NCBI GenBank assembly: GCA_964430205.1
Contig: CAYSER010000011.1
Coordinates: 1 to 27,540 of the forward strand
Direction: 5' to 3'
Length of the DNA stretch: 27,540 bases
Source: CAJBLF01 sp964430205
GTDB lineage: Bacteria; Patescibacteriota; Gracilibacteria; Absconditabacterales; Absconditicoccaceae
Below the pieces are notes generated by a model, which saw only the letters and a list, made by a program, of their open reading frames with translations, was not told the DNA's origin and searched no databases. Made by a program: the position numbers and the translations under genes. The first letter of the stretch is position 1, and every line of letters begins with the position of its first letter. Below are positions 1 through 9,329 of the stretch, piece after piece.

Positions 1-367
1 CTCCTATGACGAAATCGAAGGTCTCTTGTTTGAGTCATTTGAGATAGTGAGCGATGTCATCGCAGACGAACGTGGTATGGAGATGATTGGATGCGGACTT
101 TCCCGTAACCGACCTCTTCGCCAATTGGATAAGATTTTTGGAGATATCGACTCAGGTATAGGTGATGGTGATTCAGGTGAGTGATTTCAGATTCGCTAAT
201 AATCTTCCGCTTCCGCAGCCGAATTCAAGTATGGAGACTGATTTCTTTCCACTTTTCTTGATTGCTTCGAGAAAAAGATCTGCATCGGCTCGGTGCTTGT
301 TTCTTGTCTGTTGGTATTTGACTGCTTGAGTATCATAGAAGCTCGCCAACGATTCTTTCACTCCCAT
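1..367 (-). CDS. Class I SAM-dependent methyltransferase (partial, C-terminus outside window)
   Basis: Transfers a methyl group from S-adenosylmethionine to an unidentified substrate; presumably cytoplasmic. About 122 residues are visible from the ATG at 367; the rest lies to the left of the window. The Rossmann-fold signature is clear: LEFGCGSGRL (motif I, near residue 50), then GVDISKNLIQLA (the acidic residue that binds the ribose), and the start of motif IV, TFDFVIG, at the window edge. Three in-frame TGA codons (173-175, 152-154, 35-37) fall in the open frame and are read as glycine; the first lies between motifs I and II. The gene follows the exonuclease gene on the same strand by about 60 bp. 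That gap is filled by an AT-rich word repeat. Substrate specificity cannot be told from this part. Confidence 0.85.
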
Positions 368-402
368 AGATCAGAACGCTAAAGCGGTAAAATAACGAAA
401 CG

Positions 403-431
403 ATAAATTCTAAATTTTAAATTCTAAATTT
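403..431. repeat. AT-rich word repeat (ATTCTAAATTTTAAA type)
   Basis: The words TTCTAAATTT and TTTAAATTC are repeated in the gap between the exonuclease and methyltransferase genes, overlapping the exonuclease stop codon at 430. Almost the same words occur at 18910-18940 and 21874-21905. Confidence 0.6.
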
Positions 432-1428
432 ACATGTCAAAGATATTCTGCCCGACAGCTTGCGCGGGGGTCTTGATCTCCTGATGGGATTTATTCACAA
501 GATCCTCAAGCGTGAAGGTTATCTCTTCTCCTTCTATGAAAAGCTTTTTGAAATGCATGAGATAGAGGAAAATGAGCATAGTCATCCTGACATCGTTTTT
601 GCAGTATCTCTTGAATTCCTCAAGGGCTTCCAAGTCGTTCTCTTCGATATATCTCTTATAGAGTACTTCTCCTTCTGCTCATGAGGTGAGCGTCTTGCTG
701 ACATTGACCAATGCTTCTGCTATCTTGTTGAGTCAGATCCTTTTCCCGGTCATAGCTCGCACGAAAAGGAAGAGGTCTATGCTCTTATCATTGATCTTTT
801 TGATCTCTTCTTCCGATAATCAGACATTATACACAGAGACGATATTATCGAATGCTATGCTATTGAAACCTACGATATACCCATCAAAATCAAGCATCTT
901 CTGGACGAAGTCGCGTAATCATTCCTGATCGATGTATTCGTAGGTCATCTTGTTTGATGCGGTAGGATATAGGGAATACGCTAGCAAAAACTTCGTTGCC
1001 TTGAGATTATCGATATTGGTATCGGTCTCGATATCGTAGACCATATAGTTCTTTCCTAGAAGTGTAGAATATTGCCCGGTATGGAATTCATCAAGAAGGA
1101 TCTGCTCTATCGATTTTTGTCAGGTAATTCTCTCTTTCCTGAGGATGAAATTCTTTACCATGGATTGAAAAGCTTTCTTGTCCTCTTCATTGAGCAGGAT
1201 CTGTATTTTTTCTTTTTCATCCATAAGGATGTATTCACCGTTATTGTGCAAAAACCTGAAGGTAAAATCTCATCTATACATATAAAAGATTTCATCCCCC
1301 TCTTTGAATATTTTTTTGAAGAGATCGCTAGGCATGGCACAACGTTCTTTCTTGAGAATACTATAAAAATTGCTGATGAACGTGTTTTGCACCGTTTTTA
1401 GTTCGTCGAGCGTGAATCTTTTGTACAT
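430..1428 (-). CDS. DEDDy-type 3'-5' exonuclease domain protein (RNase H-like fold)
   Basis: The 332-residue product starts at the ATG at 1428 and ends with TAA. A DEDD-family exonuclease fold occupies about residues 128-285: YDIETDTN (ExoI, D132 and E134), GFNSIAFDN (ExoII, N189 to D194) and YCKND (ExoIII, Y275-x3-D279). This is the metal-binding set of DNA-polymerase-proofreading and YprB-like nucleases. The first about 115 residues are charged and not recognised; no helicase or polymerase motifs are present, so the nuclease stands alone. TGA codons at 1270, 1120, 733 and 679 are read as glycine. The role is probably DNA or RNA end processing; the substrate is unknown. The domain assignment rests on motifs read by eye and is good for the fold, weak for the function. 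Confidence 0.75.
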
Positions 1429-1438
1429 ACCACAAAAA

Positions 1439-1472
1439 TTAATGAATAATGAATCGTGAATAATGAAAAATG
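1439..1472. repeat. ATGAATA-type word repeat in the 1429-1544 spacer
   Basis: The spacer between two minus-strand genes holds repeats of AATGAATAATGAAT. The same words recur at 23262-23288. Nothing else in the spacer looks like a gene. Confidence 0.45.
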
Positions 1473-1544
1473 TCGGGATCTGGTACCATATGGACTAGTG
1501 CATGTGTACGATATCCGATATACAGACAATACCTGCATTATTCG

Positions 1545-3710
1545 TTATTGATTTTTAATTTTTAATTGTGTCGTATAGTTCTGCCATGCAGTGAGATCTG
1601 CATTCTTGATGGCGGACAGCGGATCCATGACGAAAGCGTTTATAGCTTTTTGATTGGAATCATCAAGCGGTAAATTGAGATTCTGTATCAGATACGGCTT
1701 ATCGTTCACCAATATTTTCTTGAAATATCGTGGTCATAGGCTATTTTTCGACAAATCATAATTGACAACGAAATCGACTCATCCAAGCGTAAGATCGACA
1801 AGTATCTTACCGTTCTTGTCGGCGATATCATTGGCCTTGATTCAGAGATATTGCTGGATCTTCTCGAAGACGAGAATCGCGTTGGTGGTGCCTTCATGGA
1901 CTTGCACTGGCTTTACGTAGGCAAGGACGGATTTGATGGCGTCGAGCAGAGAGAAAACATTCGAGATGATAGAACCGTAGGATGCTTTGATGAGGTTTTC
2001 CAATTCTTTGTCCGAGATGTCGATGTTTTCGATGCCTCAATTCTTGATACTGAAAGCGTAGCGCGTAGATTTTTTTTCGAGAATGACTGATGTAGGCGAG
2101 CAGGCGATAATACTCACATCCTTGAGTGTTCAGAGTCCGGGACACAGATCGGTAGGACTGCTCGTTTGCTCGTAGAAAACGAGGTTTTTCGAGATGTAGC
2201 TATAGAGTTCTCCAATCGAGAAATTTTGGATGAGAAGGAGATTCTTGATGACCTCATTCATTTCCGGCTTATTTTGGAGCTCGATGCTTTTCACCAGGAA
2301 AAGATCGTTCTTGTAGTCGAGCAGGATATGCGACTTGATATTCTCTATGTTCTCTTTTCAGACGAATTTCAGGTATCCTATGAGATCGATAGAACCCTCA
2401 GATATGCTTTGCTGATCGATCGTAAGGTAATAGATATTTTTCAGTTTCCTTTCTATCTTCTCAGATTCGCTGATGATGTCTGTAGATCAGGTCAAGGTCT
2501 CCTCTTTGCTGATGAGCGAAGGATTGCGTATCAGCGAATTAAGTCATGCGAAGCCGAGCATTTTCTCTCATTCATTCAGGGAGGTTATGGAAAGAATGAG
2601 CGGAGAGAGCTTGCTGCTTCAGAGATCCTGTGTGAATGTCGAGGATTGATAGATGAGTTTCTCGAGCGTCAATGCAAGATAATACGTGTTGTACCGATAC
2701 GTCTCGTCGATGTAGAACGGATCGATGAGCTGTTTCTTGAAAAGCTCTTTGACGAAGTCCAGATAGGTGGAGATTTTATAGGTATCAGCCTTATTGATGA
2801 GGAAGTCCTGGTAGATCTGTTGCTGGTAGGAGAGTAATTTGTATGCATTGAGAGCCGAGTCCTTATAGACGGTTATATCGAATATTTGGTTTTCTAAGGT
2901 CTTTTGGATTTCCTTGAACGATGATGTCTTTTTGACGAGATCACCATAGTTTGATCAACACCTATTTAGGAGCTGCATGATAGCGTCATTCTGGTCGTTG
3001 GCATAGAGGGTGTATTTTGATAATCATGCGCATGCTTTCTCTCTGGTTTTCGAGGTGGTGATGAGCGTGGTGAAGATTTTGGTCGTGCCTGGATAGTCGG
3101 TAGCGATGTTGTAGATGAAGAAGCTATCCAGGAAAGTATTGATGTAGTAATCGCAGGTTTTGGTGGAGAGCTTATTCTCGAAGATACAAGCGATATTGAA
3201 ATCGTCGATCAGTGATGTGATTATCGGCAATTGGATACGCATCTGAGATTTGGGCAGGGAGATCTTTTTGCTGAAGACGAAATTGTCGATGAACAGCTCA
3301 AGTTCAGCAGGATCATAGGTATTTCAAGAAAAATAACTTGCCGGTTTGATGGGAGTCGTGCTGTATATGCTGAAGTATCTCGGTAGGACGAAGCCTTTAT
3401 AGGTAATGAGATTGTTCGCTGACTTTATGAATCACTGGTCGATCTGGAAGTCTCAGAGCATGATATCGATCTTCATATCGTTATCCTGGGTATGCTGTTT
3501 GAGGAAACTATTGAATTGTGCAATCAACGCATCCTTCTGCATCTGGATTGTGTCGCTCGTGCTGAAGACATGTATCGTAGATGCTTGGGAGAATATACGC
3601 CGGAATATCCGGATACCTATAAGTACGGCGACGAAAAAAAGAAGATTGCAGAAAATGAATCTAGAGATATTCTTGTAGGTGATCACGATTTTCGTCGGAA
3701 ACATATCCAT
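1545..3710 (-). CDS. Large membrane-anchored protein of unknown function
   Basis: A 721-residue product that I do not recognise. A hydrophobic segment at about residues 18-35 (FIFCNLLFFVAVLIGIRI) follows a short basic N-terminus, so it is probably a single-pass protein whose bulk of nearly 680 residues lies outside the membrane. The rest is rich in K, N, I, S and Y, with no repeats or catalytic signature that I can see; it looks like a surface or envelope protein. The ATG at 3710 was chosen because a near-perfect promoter (TTGACA-N17-TATACT, 3779-3751) predicts transcription starting near 3744. The in-frame TTG at 3779 and ATG at 3749 lie upstream of that point. About ten in-frame TGA codons (for example 3453, 3432, 3024, 2955, 2619, 2568, 2487) are read as glycine. 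It is divergent from the lipoprotein gene. Confidence 0.75.
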
Positions 3711-3750
3711 ATTGACGCGATATATCGGTAAATGGTTCGTACGCACCATA

Positions 3751-3779
3751 AGTATACGGTTTTTGGGTCTATTTGTCAA
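3751..3779 (-). promoter_or_regulatory. Sigma-70-type promoter for the 721-residue membrane protein
   Basis: On the minus strand TTGACA (3779-3774), a 17-bp spacer and TATACT (3756-3751). This gives a leader of about 34 nt before the ATG at 3710, and it decides the start codon. Confidence 0.75.
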
Positions 3780-3836
3780 AAAAATCTCTATCGGATCCGC
3801 TAAAAGGAAGTCATAGAAAAAATCTCGATAATACTC

Positions 3837-3866
3837 TTGTAATCGTAGTAGATTTTTTTATATACT
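3837..3866 (+). promoter_or_regulatory. Promoter for the small lipoprotein gene
   Basis: TTGTAA, 18-bp spacer, TATACT; the lipoprotein ATG lies 46 bp downstream. It fires divergently from the promoter at 3751-3779 and shares its TATACT -10 box. Confidence 0.55.
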
Positions 3867-3911
3867 ACAGCTGCATAAAAATATTTTTTTATATAGTTAA
3901 ATTGTGGTGCC

Positions 3912-4139
3912 ATGAAAAAATTACTTACTCTCGGAGTATTGGTAGCAGGTGTCGCTCTTTTCGCTGGTTGCATGAACAAACCTGCAACAACTGAAGAGAC
4001 AACAACTCCAACAGCTGAAGAAACAACAACTCCAGTAGTTGACGAAGTCGCTCCAACAACCGAAGTTGCAACTGGGACAACTGAAACAACTCCAACAGCT
4101 ACAACACCAGAAGCTGCTCCAACCCCAACAGCAGAATAA
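3912..4139 (+). CDS. Small Thr/Pro/Ala-rich lipoprotein
   Basis: A 75-residue secreted lipoprotein. The N-terminus MKK, a hydrophobic core and the lipobox LFAGC put the lipidated cysteine at residue 20, so signal peptidase II should release a mature chain of about 56 residues anchored at the membrane surface. The mature part is a low-complexity run of T, P, A, E and V with repeated TTPTA and EETTTP words. It contains no aromatic residues after the signal and no folded domain, so it may be a flexible spacer or surface coat. It ends with TAA and has its own promoter (3837-3866) and terminator (4180-4207), so it is probably transcribed alone. The threonine-rich tail would suit O-glycosylation, which is only a guess. 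Confidence 0.85.
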   Translation: MKKLLTLGVLVAGVALFAGCMNKPATTEETTTPTAEETTTPVVDEVAPTTEVATGTTETTPTATTPEAAPTPTAE

Positions 4140-4179
4140 TTCCCTATATACATAGGTTGAAATCCGCTGAAAAAGCATT

Positions 4180-4207
4180 AAAAGGAGGATCATACGGTCC
4201 TCTTTTT
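4180..4207. terminator. Intrinsic terminator after the lipoprotein gene
   Basis: A 10-bp stem (AAAAGGAGGA pairing with TCCTCTTTTT, one G-U pair) with an 8-nt loop and a T run. The A-rich 5' arm means that it could also work in the other direction. Confidence 0.75.
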
Positions 4208-4225
4208 ATGGTAATGTAAAAAAAT

Positions 4226-4909
4226 ATGCGCCTCATTACATATATTCAGACATGTCATCAGATATCCAGAAGAGCATTTGTCGCCTTGGTGAACCAATGA
4301 TATGTGGCAATAAACGGAAAGATCATCAGTTCGTATACCCAAGAGATCCATGAGGGCGACAAGCTTGATGTTCAAGGACCCAAAGTAAGTATCCACGAGA
4401 TCATACACCAAGAGCAGAGAAAAAAGACACTGATCCTTCTCAATAAGCCCGTAGGATATGTTGCTTCCAAATCAGATCCGCACAACAAGACCATCTATGA
4501 GCTCTTGCCGCCGGAATTCAAAAACTATTATTATATCTGAAGGCTCGACAAGGATTCACATGGGCTTCTTCTCCTGACTGATGATCCCGCATTGGTCAAT
4601 GAATACGAGCATCCCAAACATGGCATAGAGAAGGAATATATCGTTGAACTCGATAGATCGTTGCATCATGCAGATCTTAAAAAGGCCATAGAGGGAGTTA
4701 GGGATGAAGATGAAGTGCTCAAAACACTCAAGATCACGCTATTCAAAAAACCATATCATTATGATATTGTCCTCAATGAAGGGAAAAAAAGACACATCCG
4801 CAGGCTATTCAGGGCATTGGGATATCGCGTCATGGATCTTCAGAGGATAAGGGAAGGGAAGTATGTGTTGTGAGATATCAAGCTCGGCGGACGAAAGATA
4901 GTCAAATAA
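4226..4909 (+). CDS. RsuA/RluB-family rRNA pseudouridine synthase
   Basis: Isomerises a specific uridine of ribosomal RNA to pseudouridine. The 227-residue product has an N-terminal S4-like RNA-binding part (about residues 1-50, QISRRAFVALVNQGYVAING). Next comes the strand LILLNKPVGYV and the catalytic motif GRLDKDSHGLLLLTDD, with the expected nucleophile D108. The C-terminal GKKRHIRRLFRALGY and LQRIREGKYVLGDIKLGG match the RsuA/RluB/RluE/RluF group. TGA at 4301, 4538 and 4871 encodes Gly; the last two are the invariant glycines of GRLD and of L-G-D. The ATG at 4226 was chosen because it gives a complete S4-like domain. Length is normal for the family. The exact target base (16S or 23S) cannot be told. 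Confidence 0.9.
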
Positions 4910-4924
4910 AAAAACGTCTGGATA

Positions 4925-5068
4925 CCGGACATTCTCTCAATATGGTACCCGCGTTTCCCGCAATCATCTCTTCGTGATGTGGCAAGATCGAACATCGCTT
5001 ACGGACCATAGAGACCGGAAATAGTCATTGCATCGACCATCATGTGGCCCAATGCGGTGCTTTTTTTT
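4925..5068 (+). ncRNA. Candidate structured RNA or structured 3'UTR
   Basis: The stretch after the pseudouridine synthase gene has no ORF but shows a long imperfect helix. CCGG..TTCTCT..ATGGTaCC at 4925-4949 can pair with GGACCATAGAGACCGG at 5003-5018, closing an internal region with a smaller hairpin (CATC..GATG near 4965-4979). It ends in a hairpin and eight T's. No convincing promoter is visible just upstream, so it may be part of the synthase mRNA. I could not match it to SRP RNA, 6S RNA, tmRNA or RNase P RNA. Confidence 0.35.
5030..5068 (+). terminator. Intrinsic terminator
   Basis: GCATCG (5030-5035) pairs with CGGTGC (5055-5060) around a partly paired loop, followed by T8. An alternative CATTG/CAATG pairing overlaps it. 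It faces the convergent gene that ends at 5111. Confidence 0.6.
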
Positions 5069-5110
5069 GTTTGTTCATGAGGTAGTATGATTTTTATGGA
5101 TAGCATATCA

Positions 5111-5428
5111 TTATTTTTTCTCTTTCTGATAATTGTTTTTAGCCCTTTCCCTATTTTTCTCCATCATCAGATTGAAGCATTCATCGAGGTTGATCCCTTT
5201 GCTGTTGGCTAGGCAGATGATGGCGAAAAGCTCGTCGCCGATCTCTACCTTGAGTTCTCTTAGATTCTCTTTTGTCGGTTCTTGTATGTATTTCATCAAT
5301 GCTTCCTCTATCTCGCCTCATTCTTCTTTCAGTTTTTCGATAAGTCCTTTGTCGGGGAAATATCAATCTGGATGCTGATTGATCCGGTCGTCTACTTGTT
5401 GTTGCGCTCAAGGGAAAGTAAGTACCAT
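5111..5428 (-). CDS. MazG-like nucleotide pyrophosphohydrolase
   Basis: A 105-residue all-alpha NTP pyrophosphohydrolase; such enzymes hydrolyse non-canonical or surplus NTPs to the monophosphate and pyrophosphate. The metal-binding helices are visible as KEEGGEIEEAL (about residues 29-39) and LKVEIGDELFAIICLANSKG (about 56-75), the E-x2-E and E-x2-D pattern of MazG. The tail is lysine-rich. TGA codons at 5408, 5363 and 5318 are read as Gly. The ATG at 5428 is the first in the frame and lies only 22 bp after the mutS stop codon. mutS and this gene therefore probably form an operon pairing mismatch repair with nucleotide-pool cleaning. Single-domain length fits the short MazG/MazG-like group; the actual substrate is unknown. 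Confidence 0.8.
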
Positions 5429-5450
5429 AAAAAACAATGAGGAAATAAAA

Positions 5451-8144
5451 TTATTTCAATTCATCTTTTATCTTATCTAGAAGCTGCAGCGCCTGCAGGG
5501 GAGTGATATTGTTGAGATCAAAGCTTTCCAGCAAAGACTTGACCTTCTCATAGGCAAGCGCATGATCAGTTCTAGTATCGAAATCGAAGCCGAGAGAGGA
5601 TGAAGGCATAGCCCTATTCCCTGCTCCCTGCTCCCTGTTCCCTATTCCCTGCTCCCTGTTCCCTAGTCATTGTTCCAGGAGGTCAAGATGTCCTTTGGCT
5701 CTTTCGACGATGCTCTGAGGTATTCCGGCGATTTTTGCGACATCGAGGCCATAGCTCTTGCTCGCTCATCATCTTGTGATCTTTTTCATGAAGACAACTT
5801 CCTTTTCAGTCTCGTAGACATTCACAGAGTAGTTCTGTACTCATGGCAAGACGCTTTCTAATTGGATTAACTCATGATAGTGCGTAGCAATCAATGTCTT
5901 CGCACCGATTTTGGTGACGAGATATTCCAATATCGCTTTAGTGAGTGCAAGACCGTCATAGGTCGCCGTCCCGCGTCCGAGCTCATCGAAGATGATGAAA
6001 CTGTTCTTGGTGGCATTGTTCAAGATATTCGCGACTTCGATCATCTCCGTCATGAACGTCGACTGGTTCTTTGCGAGATTATCTCCGCTTCCGATGCGGG
6101 CGAATATCGCATCCACAAGACCCAAACGACACTCCTTGGCAGGGACGAAAAGCCCGCAATGTGCCATCAGAACAATCAAGGCATTCTGTCTTAGATAGGT
6201 TGATTTCCCTCCCATATTCGGTCCTGTGATGATATGCAGGAACCCTGGATCATCTTCATTTCATTCTGCATTTTGCATTCTGCATGCTCCATGCAATGAA
6301 AGGTCATTCGGTATGAATTGCTGGTCACGAGGGAGAAATGCTTCGATGACTGGATGTCTTCCATCGATGATGCACAATTGATCATGCGAATGGAATTCAG
6401 GTTTGACGAGATTTTTTTCATGTGCAAGCATTGCTTGCGACACGAAGAGATCTAGTCGTGCTACCCATTCCGAGAATTCGTGTAGCGCTTTGGTTCATTC
6501 CGATATCTTCGCTTGCGCCTGTTGAAGCAATCAGAATTCCAGTATACGCAACTCGTCTTTTGCTTCCAAAATTTTGGTCTCGAGATTCTCAAGATACGGA
6601 GAGGAGTATCTCTGACCTCATTTTAGCGTATTCCTACGCATGACATCGAACTTTCATTCTGCATTCTGTAGTCTGGATTCTGGATTTGAGAGACTCTTTT
6701 CGAATCTCTCTATATCCTTGTTGGTGATTTCGAGGAAATATCCTTGATTGAGAATGAATTTCACTTTAACATTGGCGATGCCGGCGACTTGAGCCAATTC
6801 TTGTTGGTACTGGACAAGAAGCTCGTCGCTATGATAGGCGATCTTTCTGAGCTCGTCGATGTGCTCATGGTATCCATCGCGGATATAATCGATATCATCA
6901 TTATATTCATCATCGTCCTTTAGCAGCTGCTCCAGATAGTTGTAGAGATGTTCCAAAGCACTCATGCTGCTTTCGGTCAGTCAAAGTCTCTTCAGCTCAT
7001 CGAGCAGGAATCTATGCTGGAAGAAAATTCTGAGGCTTGATCTGAGTTTGATGAAGGTACTCGGCAGGAGTTTCTTGTAGGCAATCGTAGTAACGATCTT
7101 CGGGATGTCACGCACGTTCGTAAGAAGGGAGCAGATATCGTTGCTCTGTTCTTGATCGGTGAAATAGTGCTGGATCATCTCCAACCTTCGCTGTAGCTGT
7201 GTAAGGTCCTTGATGGGATTCGTGAGTATATGGCGAAGAAGCCTGGATCCTCATGAAGTCTGTGTCGTATCCAGGATATGGAAAAGACTATATTTATCGC
7301 TTCCTTCATAGGTAGAGGAGAGGAGTTCAAGATTCTTGATCGTGACATCATCCAGGATGACATAGGTCTCCTGTGAATGAAAAGAGATCTTGGTGATGTT
7401 GGTCAGTGAGACCTTCTGGGTATGAGTAAGATAGGAAAAAAGCAATGCTATAGTCGGTAGTTTTCCATCTTCGAGTGCTTTTCCATAGCTCGCTATCTGC
7501 TGGATCCCGGTAAGGGTGATGATGAGCCTTTCTGGATCTGGCGGAATATCCCGGATAGAGACGAGGCATTTCATGTTCTGTTGTACAGGGATGGAAACGC
7601 TTTCCTTTTCAGGGAAATCCACATCGAAGACCAGCTCGACCGGTTTGATGATGAGGATGAATTTGAGCATCTCGACAATATCGGCAAAGCTCTTGGTCCG
7701 ATATTCTCCGATGCTGAAATCGCCTCGTGCAAGGTGATAGGAATTCCCGTTGGTATGAGGTAAAAACGTGATCGCCATCGTATAGGCATAGTCCTTCTTG
7801 GATTCTTGGATATACGTGCCAGGAGTGATGATGCTCACGACCTCCCTTTCTACGATCTTTCCGGGGATTGGATCGCTCGTTTGTTCTGCAATGGCGATCT
7901 TATACCCATGAGCAACGAGTTTCGCTATATATTTTTCTACACTATGATAGGGGATGCCAGCCATAGGAACAGCATTATCAGCATTCTTGTTCTTGCTCGT
8001 GAGCACGATATCCAGGACTTTGTTGCAGGTCTTAGCATCCTCGAAGAATGTTTCATAGAAATCGCCTATACGGAAAAACAGGATGCAGTCAGCATGGTCT
8101 TTTTTGATATCGAGATATTGGAGTATTGCGGGAGTATGAGACAT
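5451..8144 (-). CDS. mutS: DNA mismatch repair ATPase MutS
   Basis: Recognises base mismatches and small loops in DNA and signals repair. The 897-residue product starts at ATG 8144. Domains in order: mismatch-binding domain I with FFRIGDFYETFFEDA (the F-x-E wedge, about residues 25-40), connector, core and clamp, then the ATPase. The ATPase carries TGPNMGGKST (Walker A, about 640-649), FIIFDELGRGT (Walker B) and THYHEL. The C-terminal helical end is present. About 15 TGA codons are read as glycine, including the first Gly of GPNMGG. Two simple-repeat tracts sit inside the gene in frame: an 8 x 7 bp tract (5612-5667) encoding GNREQG repeats in the linker after the ATPase, and a TGCAGAATG tract (6263-6296) in the loop before Walker A. 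No promoter is obvious. Confidence 0.95.
5612..5667 (-). repeat. Heptanucleotide tandem repeat (8 x 7 bp) inside mutS
   Basis: Eight adjacent units on the plus strand: CCCTATT, CCCTGCT, CCCTGCT, CCCTGTT, CCCTATT, CCCTGCT, CCCTGTT, CCCTAGT. On the coding strand three units make seven codons, giving the repeated peptide GNREQG(I/A). Because 7 is not a multiple of 3, gain or loss of a single unit would shift the frame of mutS after the ATPase domain. Confidence 0.9.
6263..6296 (-). repeat. TGCAGAATG word repeat inside mutS
   Basis: CATTCTGCATTTTGCATTCTGCATGC lies within the variable loop between FIPND and the Walker A motif of MutS and encodes ACRMQNAEG. A second copy of the same words (CATTCTGCATTCTGTAG) sits at 6655-6685, also in mutS. 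Confidence 0.7.
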
Positions 8145-8270
8145 AATCAATAAATGAGAAGAAGGTTGAAATATTGAAAAAGAGGCAGGCGATGTTCCTT
8201 ATTTCAATAGTGTCGTGTTTTCACGGTAGTTTAGTACTTGTATAAATTATGTAGAAAAAGTCAAGGAAAC

Positions 8271-8297
8271 AAGAAAGGAGCCGGAAATCCCGGCTCC
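8271..8297 (-). terminator. Intrinsic terminator of the universal stress protein gene
   Basis: GGAGCCGG (8277-8284) and CCGGCTCC (8290-8297) form a perfect 8-bp stem. On the minus strand it is followed by TTTCTT, 10 bp after the TAA at 8307. Confidence 0.8.
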
Positions 8298-8306
8298 TCG
8301 CTGTGG

Positions 8307-9167
8307 TTATTGGTTGAAGTTTTCATACCTCCCCACCATTTTGGTCTTGGTGAACAAAACCGGCTGAGCATAGGCGTCTATGCGTAAGAGCGTTTCTATG
8401 TTCTGTTTTATCACCTTGTCGATCTTACCGGGATCTACTTCGATCACCAGTAAGTCAGCGTTTTTTGACGAGAATTTACATAGATTTTTAGGGAAATTCG
8501 TTGTCTTTCTGGCTTTGGTGATGGAGAAGCCGATAGCGTAAGTGTTGAGATAGTTAACGATATGCTGCATACCGTTTTGAATCAGATATGCGTGTTCCGC
8601 ATCCTCGTGGTTTTGCTGAAAGATCTTGATAGTCGATCCAAAAGCTTGCGCTAAAGTCCTGACGACTTCTATCTTCTGGAGTTTCCGTTCATCATCTATA
8701 GCCAATGCTATATGTGCATATGGTTTGAATACGATGTCACGTGGTATGAGGATAGTAGGGATCATGGTCTTCTGAGTCATCGACCAGATAGTCGATCCAA
8801 ATGATCCTGCGGTATGCTTACCTACTCCCATGACGATGAATGCTGCCTGTTCTTGGGAAGCTATATCGTGCAATGAGGTGAAAAAGCTGAAGATATTGAT
8901 TTTGAGCCGCGATACGGAAACCGATATGCCCGGTATTTTCTTGGCTACATTGATCACCGTTCGGAATTTGAATACAGAATCGTTTGAGGTGTGATGTGGA
9001 TAGAGTACTAATCGTAGACCGAGTGATCGGGCCAATTGCCCAGCATAGCGTGCGACATTTTTTTGGTAATCTTCGGAGTCAGAAAGATTTATGACACCGA
9101 ATACAGAATTTTGAAGATTGTGTTTACTCATAGGTATGATATGTTTTTTTGTTTGAAGGCAAAACAT
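8307..9167 (-). CDS. Universal stress protein (tandem UspA-like domains)
   Basis: A 286-residue cytoplasmic protein. The N-terminal half (about residues 14-150) reads as a UspA fold: VFGVINLSDSEDYQKNVARYAGQLA, then AAFIVMGVGKHTAGSFGSTI, which carries the G-x2-G-x9-G(S/T)-like nucleotide-binding loop, and PTILIPRD. The second half (HIALAIDDERKLQKIEVVRTLAQAF, then ADLLVIEVD) repeats the fold but has lost the ATP loop. Such proteins bind ATP or act as stress sensors; the partner is unknown. Start: three in-frame ATGs exist at 9173, 9167 and 9131. The Shine-Dalgarno-like GAGGA is correctly spaced only for 9167, so that one was chosen. No in-frame TGA occurs. It has its own promoter and terminator. 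Confidence 0.85.
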   Translation of the reverse strand: MFCLQTKKHIIPMSKHNLQNSVFGVINLSDSEDYQKNVARYAGQLARSLGLRLVLYPHHTSNDSVFKFRTVINVAKKIPGISVSVSRLKINIFSFFTSLHDIASQEQAAFIVMGVGKHTAGSFGSTIWSMTQKTMIPTILIPRDIVFKPYAHIALAIDDERKLQKIEVVRTLAQAFGSTIKIFQQNHEDAEHAYLIQNGMQHIVNYLNTYAIGFSITKARKTTNFPKNLCKFSSKNADLLVIEVDPGKIDKVIKQNIETLLRIDAYAQPVLFTKTKMVGRYENFNQ

Positions 9168-9198
9168 AATCATTCCTCGGGTAAATACAAGAGTATTT

Positions 9199-9228
9199 TA
9201 CATATACTACAAAAAAACTAAATGTCAA
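9199..9228 (-). promoter_or_regulatory. Promoter for the universal stress protein
   Basis: Minus strand TTGACA (9228-9223), 18-bp spacer, TATGTA (9204-9199); the -10 box is imperfect. It is divergent from the pilB promoter 30 bp away. Confidence 0.45.
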
Positions 9229-9259
9229 GTATTATAGGTCCCTACAATAGCCAAAATCT

Positions 9260-9287
9260 TTGAAAAATAGCGTATCCGGGATATACT
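9260..9287 (+). promoter_or_regulatory. Promoter for the pilB-type gene
   Basis: TTGAAA, 16-bp spacer, TATACT; 42 bp before the ATG at 9330. A weak AAGGA site lies 3 bp before that ATG. Confidence 0.5.
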
Positions 9288-9329
9288 TGTTTTATGGCAC
9301 CTCTATTTATCTGGGAACCATAAGGATTT

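Noticed and set aside
1072..1401. Plus-strand frame opposite the exonuclease gene
   Set aside because: The minus strand carries the DEDD motifs and a consistent start and stop; the plus frame is a shadow.
2166..2837. A 223-codon open frame on the plus strand
   Set aside because: It is the mirror of the minus-strand membrane-protein gene: the opposite frame is continuous from 3710 to 1545 with TGA = Gly and has the promoter.
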